Assembly: GCA_025200525.1 (NCBI GenBank)
Contig: CM045763.1
Span: 91,543,944 to 91,607,943 of the forward strand
Source of the DNA: Camellia lanceoleosa
Taxonomy: Eukaryota > Streptophyta > Magnoliopsida > Ericales > Theaceae
Direction: 5' to 3'
Length of the DNA: 64,000 nucleotides
A program made the position numbers and the translations under genes. Position 1 is the first letter of the stretch; each line of letters opens with the position of its first letter. This document shows positions 33,076-44,096 of the stretch, piece after piece. Below the pieces are notes generated by a model. That model saw nothing but the letters and a program-made list of their open reading frames with translations, ran no database searches and was not told the origin of the DNA.

Positions 33076-33965
33076 CTGCAGTACATACGATTCAGTTGAA
33101 TCACAACCCTCAAAATCAACTCACTTCAGCTAAACGGCTCCATGAAGCTACGAGCATTGTGTTCGATGATTCAGATTTGGCCAGAGTGATGCTTCCCCAT
33201 ATCGATCCCCTGGTAATCGAGTTACGCGTAAACCGATTCACCGTTGAGCGCGTACTCATTGATTCGAGGAGCACATTGAAAGTTATGTAGTACAAGACAT
33301 TCACCAAACTCGGCTTCTCCGAATCGGATCTTTCTCCAACTCCCTATCCACTATTCGGCTTCAACGCTAACCCAGAATACCCGTTGGGGAAAATCACACT
33401 ACCCGTTCGAGCGGGCTTCCGAAAAGTGGATGTGGAATTCTTAGTCGTCAGGCTACCATCGCCGTATAATCTCATCATGGGGCAAACTTGGTTGCATACT
33501 ATGCAGGCCATACCAAGCACCTATCATCAGCTACTACGCTTCTCGATAGAACGAGGCATTGAGCAAATCCGTGGCTCCCAAAAGTCGGCACAAGCATGTT
33601 ATCTCCTTGCCGGAAAGACGCCAAAGGAGTTGCAAGTGAATTCTATTGAGGTGCCGAATCAGGAGAGCCTCGACGATGTTGGGCGGCTCCCAAGTGAAAA
33701 AGCCACGGAAGCCCTAGATCAACTTGAAATCGACGGAAACCCAGACAGGTTCTTCATGGTCGGCGCCTCCCTAAATCAAGCCGATAGAGAGCAGCTAATT
33801 TCCTTCTTGCTCGGCAACCTTGATGTATTTGCGTGGACTCCGTATGAGATGTCGAGTGTAGATCCGTCAGTTGCACAGCACCGTCTAAATGTTGACCCTA
33901 AATGCAAGCCGATTATTCAAAAAAATCGGCGGTCAGCCACAGAGCACACTACCGCCGTTGTTTGA
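33076..33965 (+). pseudogene. Aspartic protease and linker of P
   Basis: The active-site region reads VLIDSRST, so the Gly of the D-S/T-G triplet is Arg. It is followed by GKITLPVRAGFRKVDVEFLV and YNLIMGQTWLH, the flap-side and C-terminal protease motifs. The linker to RT ends in a frameshift at about 33950. A stop lies at 33288-33290. Probably inactive. Confidence 0.75.
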
Positions 33966-34761
33966 AGAGGTTGACCGGTTGCTTGACGCCGGGGCAATCA
34001 GGGAAGTGACCTACCCTACATGGCTCTTGAATACTGTGGTTGTTAAGAAGAAAAATGGGACTTGGCGAGTTTGCGTTGATTTCACAGGCCTAAACAAAGC
34101 CTGCCCCAAGGATTGTTTTCCCCTCCCTAGAATAGACCAACTCGTAGATGCAACGGCATGCCATCAGCGTATGAGCTTCCTCGATGCTTACAGAGGCTAC
34201 AATCAAATTGCCATGCATCCGGAGGACCAAGAAAAAACTACGTTCCTCACCCCAAGAGGAACCTATTGCTATAAGGTTATGCCTTTTGGGCTGAAGAATG
34301 CAGGGGCAACTTACCAAAGACTAGTCACTGCTATGTTCAAGGAGCAACTCGGCCACACTATGGAAGTGTACATTGACGATATGGTGGTCAAGTCCAAAGA
34401 AGAGCAAACTCATCTAGCCGATTTGGAAGAGACGTTTGGCATTTTACGCAAGTATAAAATGAAGCTGAACACTTCCAAATGTGCGTTCAAGATCGGCTCT
34501 GGCAAATTCTTGGGTTACATTGTCAACCACCGAGGAATCGAAGCCAACCCGAGGCAAATCACAGCAATCTTAGAGCTCGGCTCCCCTCGTTCAATAAGAG
34601 AGGTTCAAAAGTTGATGGGGATGGCCGCCGCACTAAACAGGTTCATCAGTCGGTCCACAGATCGCTGCCGACAATTCTTTTATACACTACGGCAGGGCAA
34701 GACTTTTGAATGGTCTGCCGAGTGCAAAGCCACTTTCAACGGCCTCAAGACCTACCTCTGA
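33950..34761 (+). pseudogene. Reverse transcriptase of P
   Basis: The longest intact frame in the window. Motifs: GAIREVTYPTWLLNTVVVKK, RVCVDFTGLNKACP, FLDAYRGYNQIAM (first Asp), MPFGLKNAGATYQR, VYIDDMVVKS (catalytic YIDD), KFLGYIVNHRGIE and LMGMAAALNRFIS. It makes DNA from the element's RNA. The domain looks whole but is fused to broken upstream sequence by a frameshift, and a stop follows at 34759. Confidence 0.9.
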
Positions 34762-34773
34762 TCAGTTCCACTC

Positions 34774-35103
34774 TTGACAACACCTTTGGCAAGTGACCCG
34801 CTCATTTTGTATATAGCAGTTTTCGACCGGGCTGTCGGCGCCGTACTAATAAAGGAAGAGTTGGGGGAGCAACGGCCAATGTATTATGTGAGCAAGGCAA
34901 TGGTTGATGCCGAAACACACTACCTTCCATTGGAAAAACTCATTCTGGCCCTCGTCATGGCAGCGAGAAAGCTAATGCATTACTTTAAGGGGCATACCAT
35001 CGGGGTACTAACGGACCACCCCCTCTGGTCGGTACTCTGTAGTGCAGAAGCATCAGGACGCGTTTCAAAGTGGGCTCTTGAACTCGGCTTGTACGATATT
35101 TAG
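34774..35103 (+). pseudogene. First (gypsy-type) RNase H of P
   Basis: It carries LILYIAVFDRAVGAVLIKEE, then EQRPMYYVSKAM, LPLEKLILALVMAARKLMHY and VLTDHPL. This is the usual gypsy RNase H attached to RT. A TAG stop (35101-35103) replaces a Gln codon in front of FLPRT. Confidence 0.82.
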
Positions 35104-35106
35104 TTT

Positions 35107-35826
35107 TTGCCTAGAACCTTAGTCAACGGACGGGTGCTTGCCGACTTTGTGGCCGAATTCACTAGGGGTCTTGTTGACTTCAAGTCTGATGAAATTCGTC
35201 CTAAGCCGAACTGGAGAATTTATGTTAGGGACGTTTGGCAGTTGTACTGTGATGAATCATTCAATCAACGGGGCAGTGGAGCCGGAGTAGTAATCATGGC
35301 TCCCGACAGCGCAATAATTGAGCAGGCCGTCAAACTCGGCTTCGATGCATCAAATAACAAAGCCGAATACGAAGCCCTTCTAACCGGTTTGCGGAATGCA
35401 CATCTTCTCAGTGCTCGGCGTTTGCTCGTATTTTGCGATTCAAAACTGGTGATCAATCAGCTAAAGGGGAAGTACGCAGCCAAAAATGACCATATGGCGG
35501 CTTACATGAAAATAGCTTACTCCTTGCTAGCATAATTTGACCATCATGAATTGAATCAAATAACACGAGATCAGAACACACATACAGATGCCCTAGCTTG
35601 CCTAGCCTCTGCCATTAACTCAGAGATTAAACGGACCATCGAAGTAGGTTTCATCCCGGAGCCGAGTATTGGCCCTTTGGAGGAAGTCCAAGTCAATGTC
35701 ATAGAGTCAGGACCGAGTTGGATGGACCCTATTGCTGCATTCCTGTCTTCCGAACAGCTCCTAGCAAACAAGAAAGAAGCGCACAAGTTGCGAAACAAAG
35801 CCCTGCGATACTACTTGGATCCATAA
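35107..35826 (+). pseudogene. Second (archaeal-type) RNase H and linker of P
   Basis: The catalytic set can be read: LYCDES (Asp), NNKAEYEALLTGL (Glu), LLVFCDSKLVI (Asp) and HTDALA (Asp). A second RNase H of this kind after the gypsy one marks the Tat lineage. A TAA stop replaces Gln before FDHHELN at about 35533. The linker ends KLRNKALRYYLDP, then a stop, just before the integrase. Confidence 0.85.
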
Positions 35827-35871
35827 GGAAAGCTTTATCAAAATTCCTTTTCTAGTCCATACCTGGAATGC

Positions 35872-36850
35872 ATGCATCCAGACAAAGTCGAAGAGCTTCT
35901 AACTGAAATACGTGAAGGCAGTTGTGGCGCACATTCTGGCGGGCGCTCTTTGGCTCATCGAGCTGTAACACAGGGGTATTATTGGCCAATAATGAGAGCA
36001 GATGCCGAATGTTATGTGAAAAAATATGAACAATGCCAGAAGTTCTCCCCCTTAACCCATCTGCCTGCTGAAAAGTTAAGCTCTATCACCAGTCCCTAGC
36101 TATTCACCCAGTGGGGACTTGATATTGTCGGACCATTGCCAAGGGCCCCAGGGAACAAGCAATACTTGATTATCACGATAGATTACTTCACAAAATAGGT
36201 CGAAGCGGAGGCATTAACGCATATTCGAGATGCTGATGTTAAGTGCTTTGTATGGAGAAATATCATAACACGATTTGACATTTCAAGAGCACTTATCTTA
36301 GACAACGGCACCCAGTTTGATTGTGGCATCTACTGAGAGCTGTGCAGCAAGTATGGTATCCGGCCTTACTTTTCCACTCCGACTTACCCACAAAGCAATG
36401 GCCACGCTGAAGCCTCTAACAAATCCATCTTGGACGGCATCAAAAAGAGGCTAGAGAAAGCTAAAGGCAAATCGGTCGAAGAACTGCCGAGCGTGTTGTG
36501 GGCTCATCGAACTACGCCAAGGCGATCCACTGGGGGAATGCCGTTTGCTTCATGCTTTGAAACCTAGGCAATCATACCTCTGGAGATCAGCCTCCTAACC
36601 TTGAAATCGAAAGTTTTTGATATGGGCCAAAACGACATGATGTTGGCCTTGGATTTGATGCTGATTAAAAAATGAAGAGACCGCGCCCTTGCATCCATGG
36701 CACGGTACCAACAGGAGCTTGCTAAGTCGTATAATCAACGTGTTCAACTACAGTGCTACACACCAGGAGAGTTGGTCCTGAAGAAAGTACTCCCAGCTGC
36801 CAGGAGACGGGCTGATGGAAAATTGGGTCCTAACTAGGATGGGCCCTATC
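35872..36850 (+). pseudogene. Integrase of P, catalytic triad kept but stops present
   Basis: Zinc-binding part: GAHSGG, SLAHR, KKYEQCQKF, where the first Cys is Tyr as in M. Core: LDIVGPLP (Asp), ILDNGTQFD (Asp), PQSNGHAEASN (Glu). Stops at 36097-36099, 36196-36198, 36334-36336, about 36567, about 36674 and 36835-36837 replace codons that are mostly sense in M, and most are C-to-T or G-to-A changes. Confidence 0.85.
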
Positions 36851-37059
36851 AGGTCGATTCGATCTCGGGAGTCGAGGCATATTAGCTCAAAGACATGTCT
36901 GGAAGAAGTCTGCCACGGCCTTGGAATTCAACACACTTGCGTAAATTTTATCATTAAACCCAACCTATGGGGAATGATACTAGTTTTAAATGGCTCACCA
37001 TATACATATTTCACTTTTGCAATGCAAAGTTTCCCGTTTCCTCATCGCGCAATTCAGTT
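36851..37059. other. Post-integrase untranslated segment of P
   Basis: Non-coding. It is similar in reverse to 29396-29620 of M and leads into the tandem array. Confidence 0.4.
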
Positions 37060-38212
37060 CAAAAGCCTCCGAATTCGAAGCGCCCTTCGTGGATATCGCG
37101 ATTGGCCAAGATTTAAGTCTCCGAATTAGGAGCCCCATCAGTGCAAGACACTTTTGGGCCGGTTAAGCCTCCGGATTCGGAGCGCCCTTCGTGGATATCA
37201 CGATTGGCTAATACAAGACTCCGGATTCGGAGCCCCATCAGTCCAAGACACTTTTGGGTCAGTTAAGCCTCTAGATTCGAAGCGCCCTTCGTGGATATCA
37301 CGATTAGCCAATACAATTCTCCAAATTCGAAGCCCCATTGGTGCATGACACCTTTGGGCCGAATAAGACTCCGGATTTGGAGCACCCTTCGTGGATATCG
37401 CGATTGGCCAAGATTTAAGTCTCTGAATTCGAAGCCCCATCAATGCAAGACATTTTTGGGCCGGTTAAGCCTCCTGATTCAGAGCGCCCTTCGTAGATAT
37501 CACGATTGGTCAACACAAGTCTCTGGATTCGAAGCCCTATTGGTGCATGACACCTTTGGGCCGAATAAGACTCTGGATTTGGAGCGCCCTTTATGGATAT
37601 CATGATTGGCCAATACAAGTCTCCGGATTCGGAGCCCTATTGGTGCATGACACCTTTGGACCAAATAAGACTCTGGATTCGGAACGCCCTTCGTAGATAT
37701 CGCGATTGGCCAAGATTTAAGTCTCCGAATTCGGAGCCCTATTGGTGCATGACACCTTTGGGCCGAATAAGACTCCGGATTCGGAGCGCCCTTTGTGGAT
37801 ATCACGATTGGCTAATACATGTCTCCGAATTCGGAGCCCCATTGGTGCATGACACCTTTGGACCGAATAAGACTCCGGATTCAGAGCGCCCTTCGTGGAT
37901 ATTGCAATTGGCCAAGATTTAAGTCTCTGAATTCGGAGCCCTATTAGTGCATGACACCTTTGGGCCGAATAAGACTTCGGATTCGGAGCGCCGTTCGTGG
38001 ATATCGCGATTGGCCAAGATTTAAGTCTCCAAATTCGGAGCCCCATTAGTGCAAGACACTTTTTGGGCCGAATAAGACTCCGGATTCAGAGCGCCCTTCT
38101 TAGATATCCCAATTGGCCAATATTTAAGTCTTCGAATTTGGAGCCAGAGCCGTGCATAATACATTTGCACCAAATAAGACTCCGGATTTGGAGCGCCCTT
38201 CACAACGAAGGT
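37060..38212 (+). repeat. Tandem array, about 100 bp by about 11 copies, in P
   Basis: The same family as 27840-29395 in the other orientation: near-palindromic CCGGATTCGG/CCGAATTCGG blocks separated by GGATATCACGATTGGCCAA. Unit order is less regular than in M. The array has expanded separately in each element. Confidence 0.9.
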
Positions 38213-38500
38213 TAAAGCATACAAATATTCAAAGTGGGATGCTTCGTTAAGTTGAGCCGGCAAAAACCATTTACACTTTAAAGCATACAAACATTAAAAG
38301 TGAAGTGCTTAATTAAGTTGGGTCGGCGCAACCGCATAGACATTAAAATATGCAAAAATTCTAACCGAGATGCCAAATTAGGCATGTAAACGTTCAAAAT
38401 GAAACACAAACATTTAAAATAAAATATTTTATTAAATTAGCCAATAGTTACATAGCTGATGCCCAATCTGTGTTGGAGCATTTACAACATATATTCAATT
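38213..38500. other. Spacer with two degenerate 60-bp repeats
   Basis: Two copies of a block with GCATACAAAnATT, AAGTGnnnTGCTT and TTAAGTTG lie at about 38216-38285 and 38283-38340. The rest is AT-rich. Confidence 0.4.
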
Positions 38501-39290
38501 CTATTTGGCACCGCCCTCGTCATCGTTTTTCTCAATTTCGAAGGCGTCAAAAGGAAAGTGATGACGTTGATATAATGGCGACGACGACTCAACTCCTGCT
38601 CCTTGGAGTGCCTCTGAGGCTTGGAGAGCTTTAATCCACCTGTGCCTGATGCCTTGGTTCTTGCATCAGCAGACCTCCTCTGCGAGTTTCTCTTTGGTCT
38701 TGTCTATCCCGACTTTCCGGCCGTCATAGTAGCCTTTTTCATAACCCATGGTCCTTGCGTTTTCTAGGGCAAACATCCTTACCGTATCTCGATCGGTAAT
38801 CGCATGACTTAACAGCCGTTGGGTCACTCTCTCCTCTACGACCGAGTTAGATTGACCTGCTGCACGCGACTCGATGGCTTGAGGCTTCCTAAGCTCCCCC
38901 TTAGCCTTCTCCACGCGAGCCTCCAAACTTCGAATTCGTTCGTCTTTCTTCTCTATTTCTCGTCGGGCGGCGCGTAGGCACATGTCGACTTCATAAGCGG
39001 TATACAGCCCCTTCACCACCCCATGGATGCCCTCTCGAAATACTTCAAAATCTTGTCGACCAACCATCGACTGCTGGACTTTCGATGGAAAAATCTATCA
39101 AGCGAACTCGGCTGCTACACCTGGGTCATTAACAATGGAGTCTGTCTCCATCATTGGTTTATTTCCCACAAAAACCGCAAAACTCAACGGTCGCGGCGTC
39201 ACGTCGAGCTCATTTCTCGGTCGCGGTCGTGGGGAGCTTCCCCGTTGCTATTTTTCTTTTCAAGGTGATCTGCTTCGACGACTTGGGAGC
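38501..39290 (-). pseudogene. Antisense ORF2 of P (coiled-coil protein)
   Basis: Open from 39067 down to a TGA at 38666-38668: a GRQDFEVFREGIHG start region, a coiled coil (KKDERIRSLEARVEKAKGEL), RDTVRMFAL, GYYDGRKVGIDKTKEKLAEE. After the TGA, which M shares, the frame continues with an RHRWIKAL tail and ends at 38501-38503. Upstream (39290-39068) the same gene continues with a stop near 39095. It faces opposite to gag-pol. Function unknown. Confidence 0.65.
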
Positions 39291-39596
39291 TGACGTTTTT
39301 CCCATTCCTTGGACGTCTTACCTCCCATGCGTATGGGCTCACTGCTGTGATTCATTTCAATGTCCAGCTCAGCCAATGTTTGCCCTTCTCCTCTGCTATT
39401 AAAGAATAGTCTACTTGACATCCGCATTAATCTGACCTTCCGCAACAAACTGGTTTCAATCGAGTATAAACACAATAAGTGGGATTATGGGCGCGAAGAA
39501 CCCACCCCATTTATCCTTAACACATGCAGTGCCCCCGAGGCGGTTTCATTAATTACTGACGGCTGGACATAGTGCCAATCGATCTGACCGCAACCA

Positions 39597-40240
39597 CTCC
39601 ATGAACACATGGTATTCGGCCTTTGGAGTTCATAAATTGGCTGGGGCAAGGGAAGATTTACTAATCTCATCGGCTATTCAACGATGGCAAATTAGTCGCC
39701 TGGGCGAAGTGCTGATTGATCTGTGTCGTAACCAATCCATGAACTCATGGTATTCGGCCTTTGGAGTTCATACTGGCTGGGGCAAGGGCATGTTTATTAA
39801 TCTGATCGACTATTCTACGATGGTAAATTAGTCACCTGGGCGAAATGTCGATCGATTGGTGCTGCAGCCACTCAATGAACTCATGGTATTCGGCCTTTGG
39901 AGTTCATAAATTGCCTAGGGCAAGGGCAAAGTTACTAATCTGATCGGCTATTCTACGATGGTAAATTAGTCTCCTGGGCGAAGTGCCGATCGATCGGTAC
40001 CGCAGCCACTCCATGAATTCATGGTATTCGGCCTTTACAGTTCATAAATTAGCTGGGGCAAGGGCAGATTTATTAATCCGAATGGCTATTCGACGATGGT
40101 AAATTAGTCGCCTGGGTGAAATGCCGATTGATCGGTGCCGTAGCCACTCCATGAACTCATGGTATTCGACCTTTAGAGTTTATAAATTGGCTGGGGCAGG
40201 GGCAGATTTACTAATCTGCTCGGCTATTCGATGATGGCAA
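39597..40240 (+). repeat. Tandem array, about 138 bp by 5 copies, in P
   Basis: Copies of ATGAACTCATGGTATTCGGC start at 39601, 39739, 39875, 40013 and 40151. It is the counterpart of 26093-26590 in M, which has period 121. The array lies between the two antisense ORFs in both elements. Confidence 0.85.
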
Positions 40241-40554
40241 ATTACTAAATTGCCTAATTATCTAATGGTCAAGTGTACACGAATGTTTTATCCAAAGAAG
40301 CAAAAAGCAATACTATGCGTCAATAGAAAAATTAAGCACAAGTAATAGCAAAGTACAAGGGAAATTTTCATTAGTAAATTGGGCATAAACTGTAGCTATT
40401 TTACATGTGAAAACTACTGGATAAAAAACTACAAGTTTGCAGGGAAATGCCTAGCAAAAACTTAAAAGCTGTAGCCATACATAAAAACTACTAAACAAAA
40501 AGCTATAACATTACATTCAAAATCTTTAAACAAAAATAACTATTGTCACCCTAA
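40241..40554. other. Spacer downstream of antisense ORF1 in P
   Basis: An A-rich stretch on the plus strand, with no gene. It is where the ORF1 transcript would end and matches 25730-26092 of M in reverse. Confidence 0.4.
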
Positions 40555-42642
40555 TCAATCCCCGGAGTCAGACTCCAGCGGCTCAACATCCACTTGCTCG
40601 TATGGAATCGACATAGCCAATGTCACATTAGCAGCAATAAGGGCTTTGAGCCAGCCGTGTTTGAATTCCCGATTCTCGAATTTGGGGACTTCTTCCACAC
40701 AATTGGCGAGGGCAGCGTTTTGCCCAGCCTCATACACCTTCAAAGCCTCAGAGTCAACTACTTTCTTCGCCGCCTTCGACACTACCAAGTCCGCCTCAAG
40801 TTTGGCGATCGCCTCTTGGGCTAATTTGAGCACAGCTTCGCTCCCATTCGCCCTCTGCTCGGCAGCCAATCTGAGCTGGTCTGCATTTTTTGCCCTCTCC
40901 ATCTCGGCCTTGGCCCTAGGAGCTTCCATCTTCGCCCTCGCCACTTCAAACTTGGCCCGGCTCCTTTGGCCCTCAACTTCGGATTGTAAACGGCCAATTC
41001 GTTCGATGGCGTCGTGCTGGCGATGGCCTATCTCGGCTATCCTTTCGACCGTCTACAAAACAGGAGATTAAAACCAAAATATATGCATAAAAAGGAAAGG
41101 CAAGATCAAGATATTTACTAGAAGAGCCGATTGAGTGGCTAACGCTATTGCCAAAAGGTCTGGCTCCAAGCGGAAACCTGCCTTGTCAGACGGCAATGTG
41201 ACCGATGAAGCCATGCTCAGCGCCACGGCTGGATCTTTCATAACCGACGCGTCAGAGGAGATCGGCATATTTTTTATCTTTGGTTAAACCACAAAAGGCA
41301 CAACTATATCCGACTCCTCTAAACACGACCGTTTATCAGCAGGGTCTTCTCCAGAGCTGGCCTCAGACTCAGCAGGACGTTTCTCCGCCCTTCGTTCAGC
41401 CTCCTCATTTGTCGGCACAACCAGCTCCGACTTGGTATCTTGTTTTTAAGCCGTCTCCTCCTCAGTAACAGGCAGGGGGGGTTCAACATCAGTGACGGGT
41501 GGCACTTCAGATCGAATGGCCTCTGCTCGCCACCGCGCGGCCATTCGTTCGGCGTTTTTCGTTTTGGCGAGTTGTGTGAGTGACAACCCCGCCATATCTT
41601 CAGGGTATGTACCGCGAAGGTCTTCTAATCCAATAAAGGCATCGTCGTAAACTTCCCCTTGACCCGAGGTGGAATTGAGGCCGACTTCCTCAAAGGCTAC
41701 CCTTAAAGCCTCGTCTACTTCGGCCTCAAACTGGCCTAATTCTTCAGTGACCTCAGCGACTTCCGCACGCTCCGAGTCGAATCCTTCGAAACTGATTTGG
41801 TGCAAGTTTCCGAAGTTGGTTAAAATAAGAGCTGTAAGAAACTCTTCACCCATCGGAATCAGGATATTTTATGTTGCCGAGAAGGTCGTGTACATTGGCT
41901 TGTATCGAAGAAGAATGTGAGCCATCCTCCTTTGTTTCTGAAGGCTTGGATGGCCGAAGTATTTCAGTGCAACTTTGATCTCTGAAAGAACGATGTCGTC
42001 GGTCGAAGTCAAGACTTTCTTCAAATCGTTTCCTGCACAAACCGAACCATGAGATCTCAAAAATGAAGCCTTATAAATATAAAAAAAATAAACGCAAAAA
42101 GTTATACGGCCACCTAGTTCGTCCCTCCGTCTAGGAATGGGATCAAGGCGATCCTTGCCTTCGCTGAATTCCTAGTTACCTTGGACAATGACCATAACAT
42201 CATCGACTCGCTTGCCAGAGCTGGAAAGCATAGTCACTAGTCGATGGTCGATGTCCTTAGCCCTAAGGAAATAACATCCATGCCGACCAAAAAACTTGGC
42301 CAAGGCGTAACAATGCCAAATAGCAGGTATGCCGAAGTTAATCCTAAGGCAACGGTTTATCTCTATAATCCCCATTACGATTCTAAAAAAGTTGACATTG
42401 GGTTGGGAGGGGATTAGACCCCAATGGTGAAAGACAACCCTAAGAAACGGATGAAGCGGGAAACGGACTCCGCCATCTACAATTGATAAGAGAGGGAAGA
42501 CGATTATGCATTCATCATCCCTCTCCATATCGAGAGTGCCGTCTATCACAAGCGACAGACGGACGTCATCAGGGATAGAAAAATGGCGTCGAAAGCCAGA
42601 GATTCGATCTGCAGAGAGAAGGTCTTTCAGATGCTTTGCCAT
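40555..42642 (-). pseudogene. Antisense ORF1 of P (Transposase_28-like domain plus coiled coil)
   Basis: Start at 42642-42640. The first exon is open to 42172: FRRHFSIPDDVRLSLV, FPLHPFLRVVFHHWGLIPS, MGIIEINRCL, LVTMLSSSGKRVDDVMVIVQ. It is the best preserved piece of this gene. It continues through 42060-41869 and 41853-41446 (acidic, Glu-rich) to a coiled-coil exon (40944-40555) ending VEPLESDSGD. The coiled-coil exon follows an intron with GTAAAT donor and TTTTGTAG acceptor at the position used in M. Stops at about 42170 (Trp in M) and 41870 and a lost donor in the second intron make it a pseudogene. The product may bind DNA or RNA or form an oligomer, but nothing here shows which. Confidence 0.72.
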
Positions 42643-42988
42643 TTCGGTCAGCCTATAAGAGCGTACTAAACTAAAGGCAAACCAGGAAAAGGGATTCAAA
42701 GCAGAGAGGAAGAAAACTTACAAGAAACGGAGAGGACAACAAAGGATGAATGGAAGTTACAGAGGTGAGTCAGAAGGCAATCCAAAAACACTTAAGCGTC
42801 CAGAAATGTGTGTTCGAAAAGACGTCAAGATTTTAAATCATAATAAATGGAAGCATACAAAGGGGCGGGAAGTTGAAATGATAACCGAGAGGCGTGCGCT
42901 CTGACATCCGCGTTGGAATGAGGTTAGCTGCCAAATTTTGGCACTAACTTTTCGAGTTCGAAACCAAACACTCCAGCTAACTGTCGTT
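42643..42988 (-). promoter_or_regulatory. Leader region of antisense ORF1 in P
   Basis: Aligned by eye with 18796-19150 of M. It keeps the GTAAGT donor and a TATAG acceptor of the leader intron just before the start codon. Confidence 0.45.
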
Positions 42989-43010
42989 AGTGGAGTGCAT
43001 GGGAGGCAAT
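42989..43010 (+). other. Polypurine tract of P
   Basis: AGTGGAGTGCATGGGAGG then CAAT, directly before the 3' LTR start TGTGGGGGCC. Confidence 0.8.
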
Positions 43011-43458
43011 TGTGGGGGCCAAATACTGGGAGTCGTAAAGAGGCCGAATGTTATTGGACCTTAAGAGTCGAAAGATAAACATCGAATTCGGCTCCGTCTT
43101 GCACATTCAAATCCTTCCCTATTCGGCCAAATAGCCAGTTGAGTAAGGGGTCGAGTAAAAAGCTGTTTACAACAAAAGAAGCCGAGTAAATAGTTATACG
43201 GCGAATTGAAGGTGGGCCCAGTCCCAAGGCCCAAGAAAGAAAAGATATAAATAGAAGAACATCAGCCAGAAAGAGGTACGAGAGAATGACTACGCTTAGC
43301 TTAAAATACAAGTACTCCAGAGAGTAGAGACTGACTTATCCATCAGAGTGCTAATTCCGGCACCCCTGACCGGAGTGTTTGTTTCTTTTCAGGTCGTCAG
43401 CTGAGGATCTCGAGCGTCCCAGTGGATCAACAGAGTATTTCCAAACCACTTTCCCACA
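43011..43458 (+). mobile_element. 3' LTR of P
   Basis: A complete 448-bp LTR from TGTGGGGGCC to TTTCCCACA. It is followed at once by M pol sequence without a short duplication. Confidence 0.9.
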
Positions 43459-44096
43459 GGGTCCATCCAACTCGGACCTGATTCTATGACATTGATCTGA
43501 ACTGACTCTGAGGAGGCAATGCTCGGCTCATGGATGAATCCTACCTCAATTATCCATTTAATTTCTGTGTTGATGGCGGAGGCTAGGCAAGCCATGGCAT
43601 CAGCGTGTGTGTTCTGATCTCAAGTTATTTGATTTAATTCATGATGGTCAAATTTTGCCAGCAAAGAATTCGTCGTTTTCATGTAAGCTGTCATTCGGTC
43701 ATTTTTATCTGGGTATTCCCCTTTCAATTGGTTGATGACTAGCTTTGAGTCGCAGAAGACAAGTAGTCACCGAGCACCAAGTAGAAGTGCATTTCGTAAG
43801 CCGGTTAACAATGCTTTATATTCGGCCTCATTATTCAATGCTTCAAAGCCGAGTTTGACAGCCTGCTCGATTATTGCCTCGTCAAGAGCCATGATCACTA
43901 TGCCCACCCCATTGCCCCATTAATTGGACGATACATCACAGTACAACTTCCAAATGTCCCCAACATAAATTCTCCAGTTCATCGTAGGTTGAGTTTGATC
44001 AGACTTGAAGTCGGCAAGACCCCCAGTGAATTCGGCTACAAAGTCGGCAAGCACTTGCCCCTTGATTGAGGTTCTAGGAAGAAACTGAATATCGTA
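43459..44096 (-). pseudogene. Second (archaeal-type) RNase H and linker of M, proximal copy
   Basis: Pieces LYCDVS (Asp), NNEAEYKALLTGL (Glu), LLVFCDSKLVI (Asp) and a linker with EPSIASSESVQI can be read in several frames. There is a stop in the first part. The stretch 43459-43815 duplicates 30747-31095. The domain is cut at 43459 by the P LTR. Confidence 0.78.

Larger units (their letters stand above)
31097..43458 (+). mobile_element. Element P: second Tat-lineage element, opposite orientation inside M
   Basis: LTRs at 31097-31512 (5' end missing about 20 bp, with a small internal deletion) and 43011-43458 are about 95 percent alike by eye. Primer site, gag, protease, RT, two RNase H domains, integrase, tandem arrays, antisense ORF2 and ORF1, and polypurine tract are all present in order. 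It is the same family as M, with a diverged LTR. It is not bounded by a 5-bp duplication; copies of the same M pol segment of about 350 bp lie on both sides. The genes carry many stops. Confidence 0.88.

Noticed and set aside
37060..38212. Similar repeat-derived frames in P
   Set aside because: Same tandem repeat family. The frames exist on both strands and shift between units.
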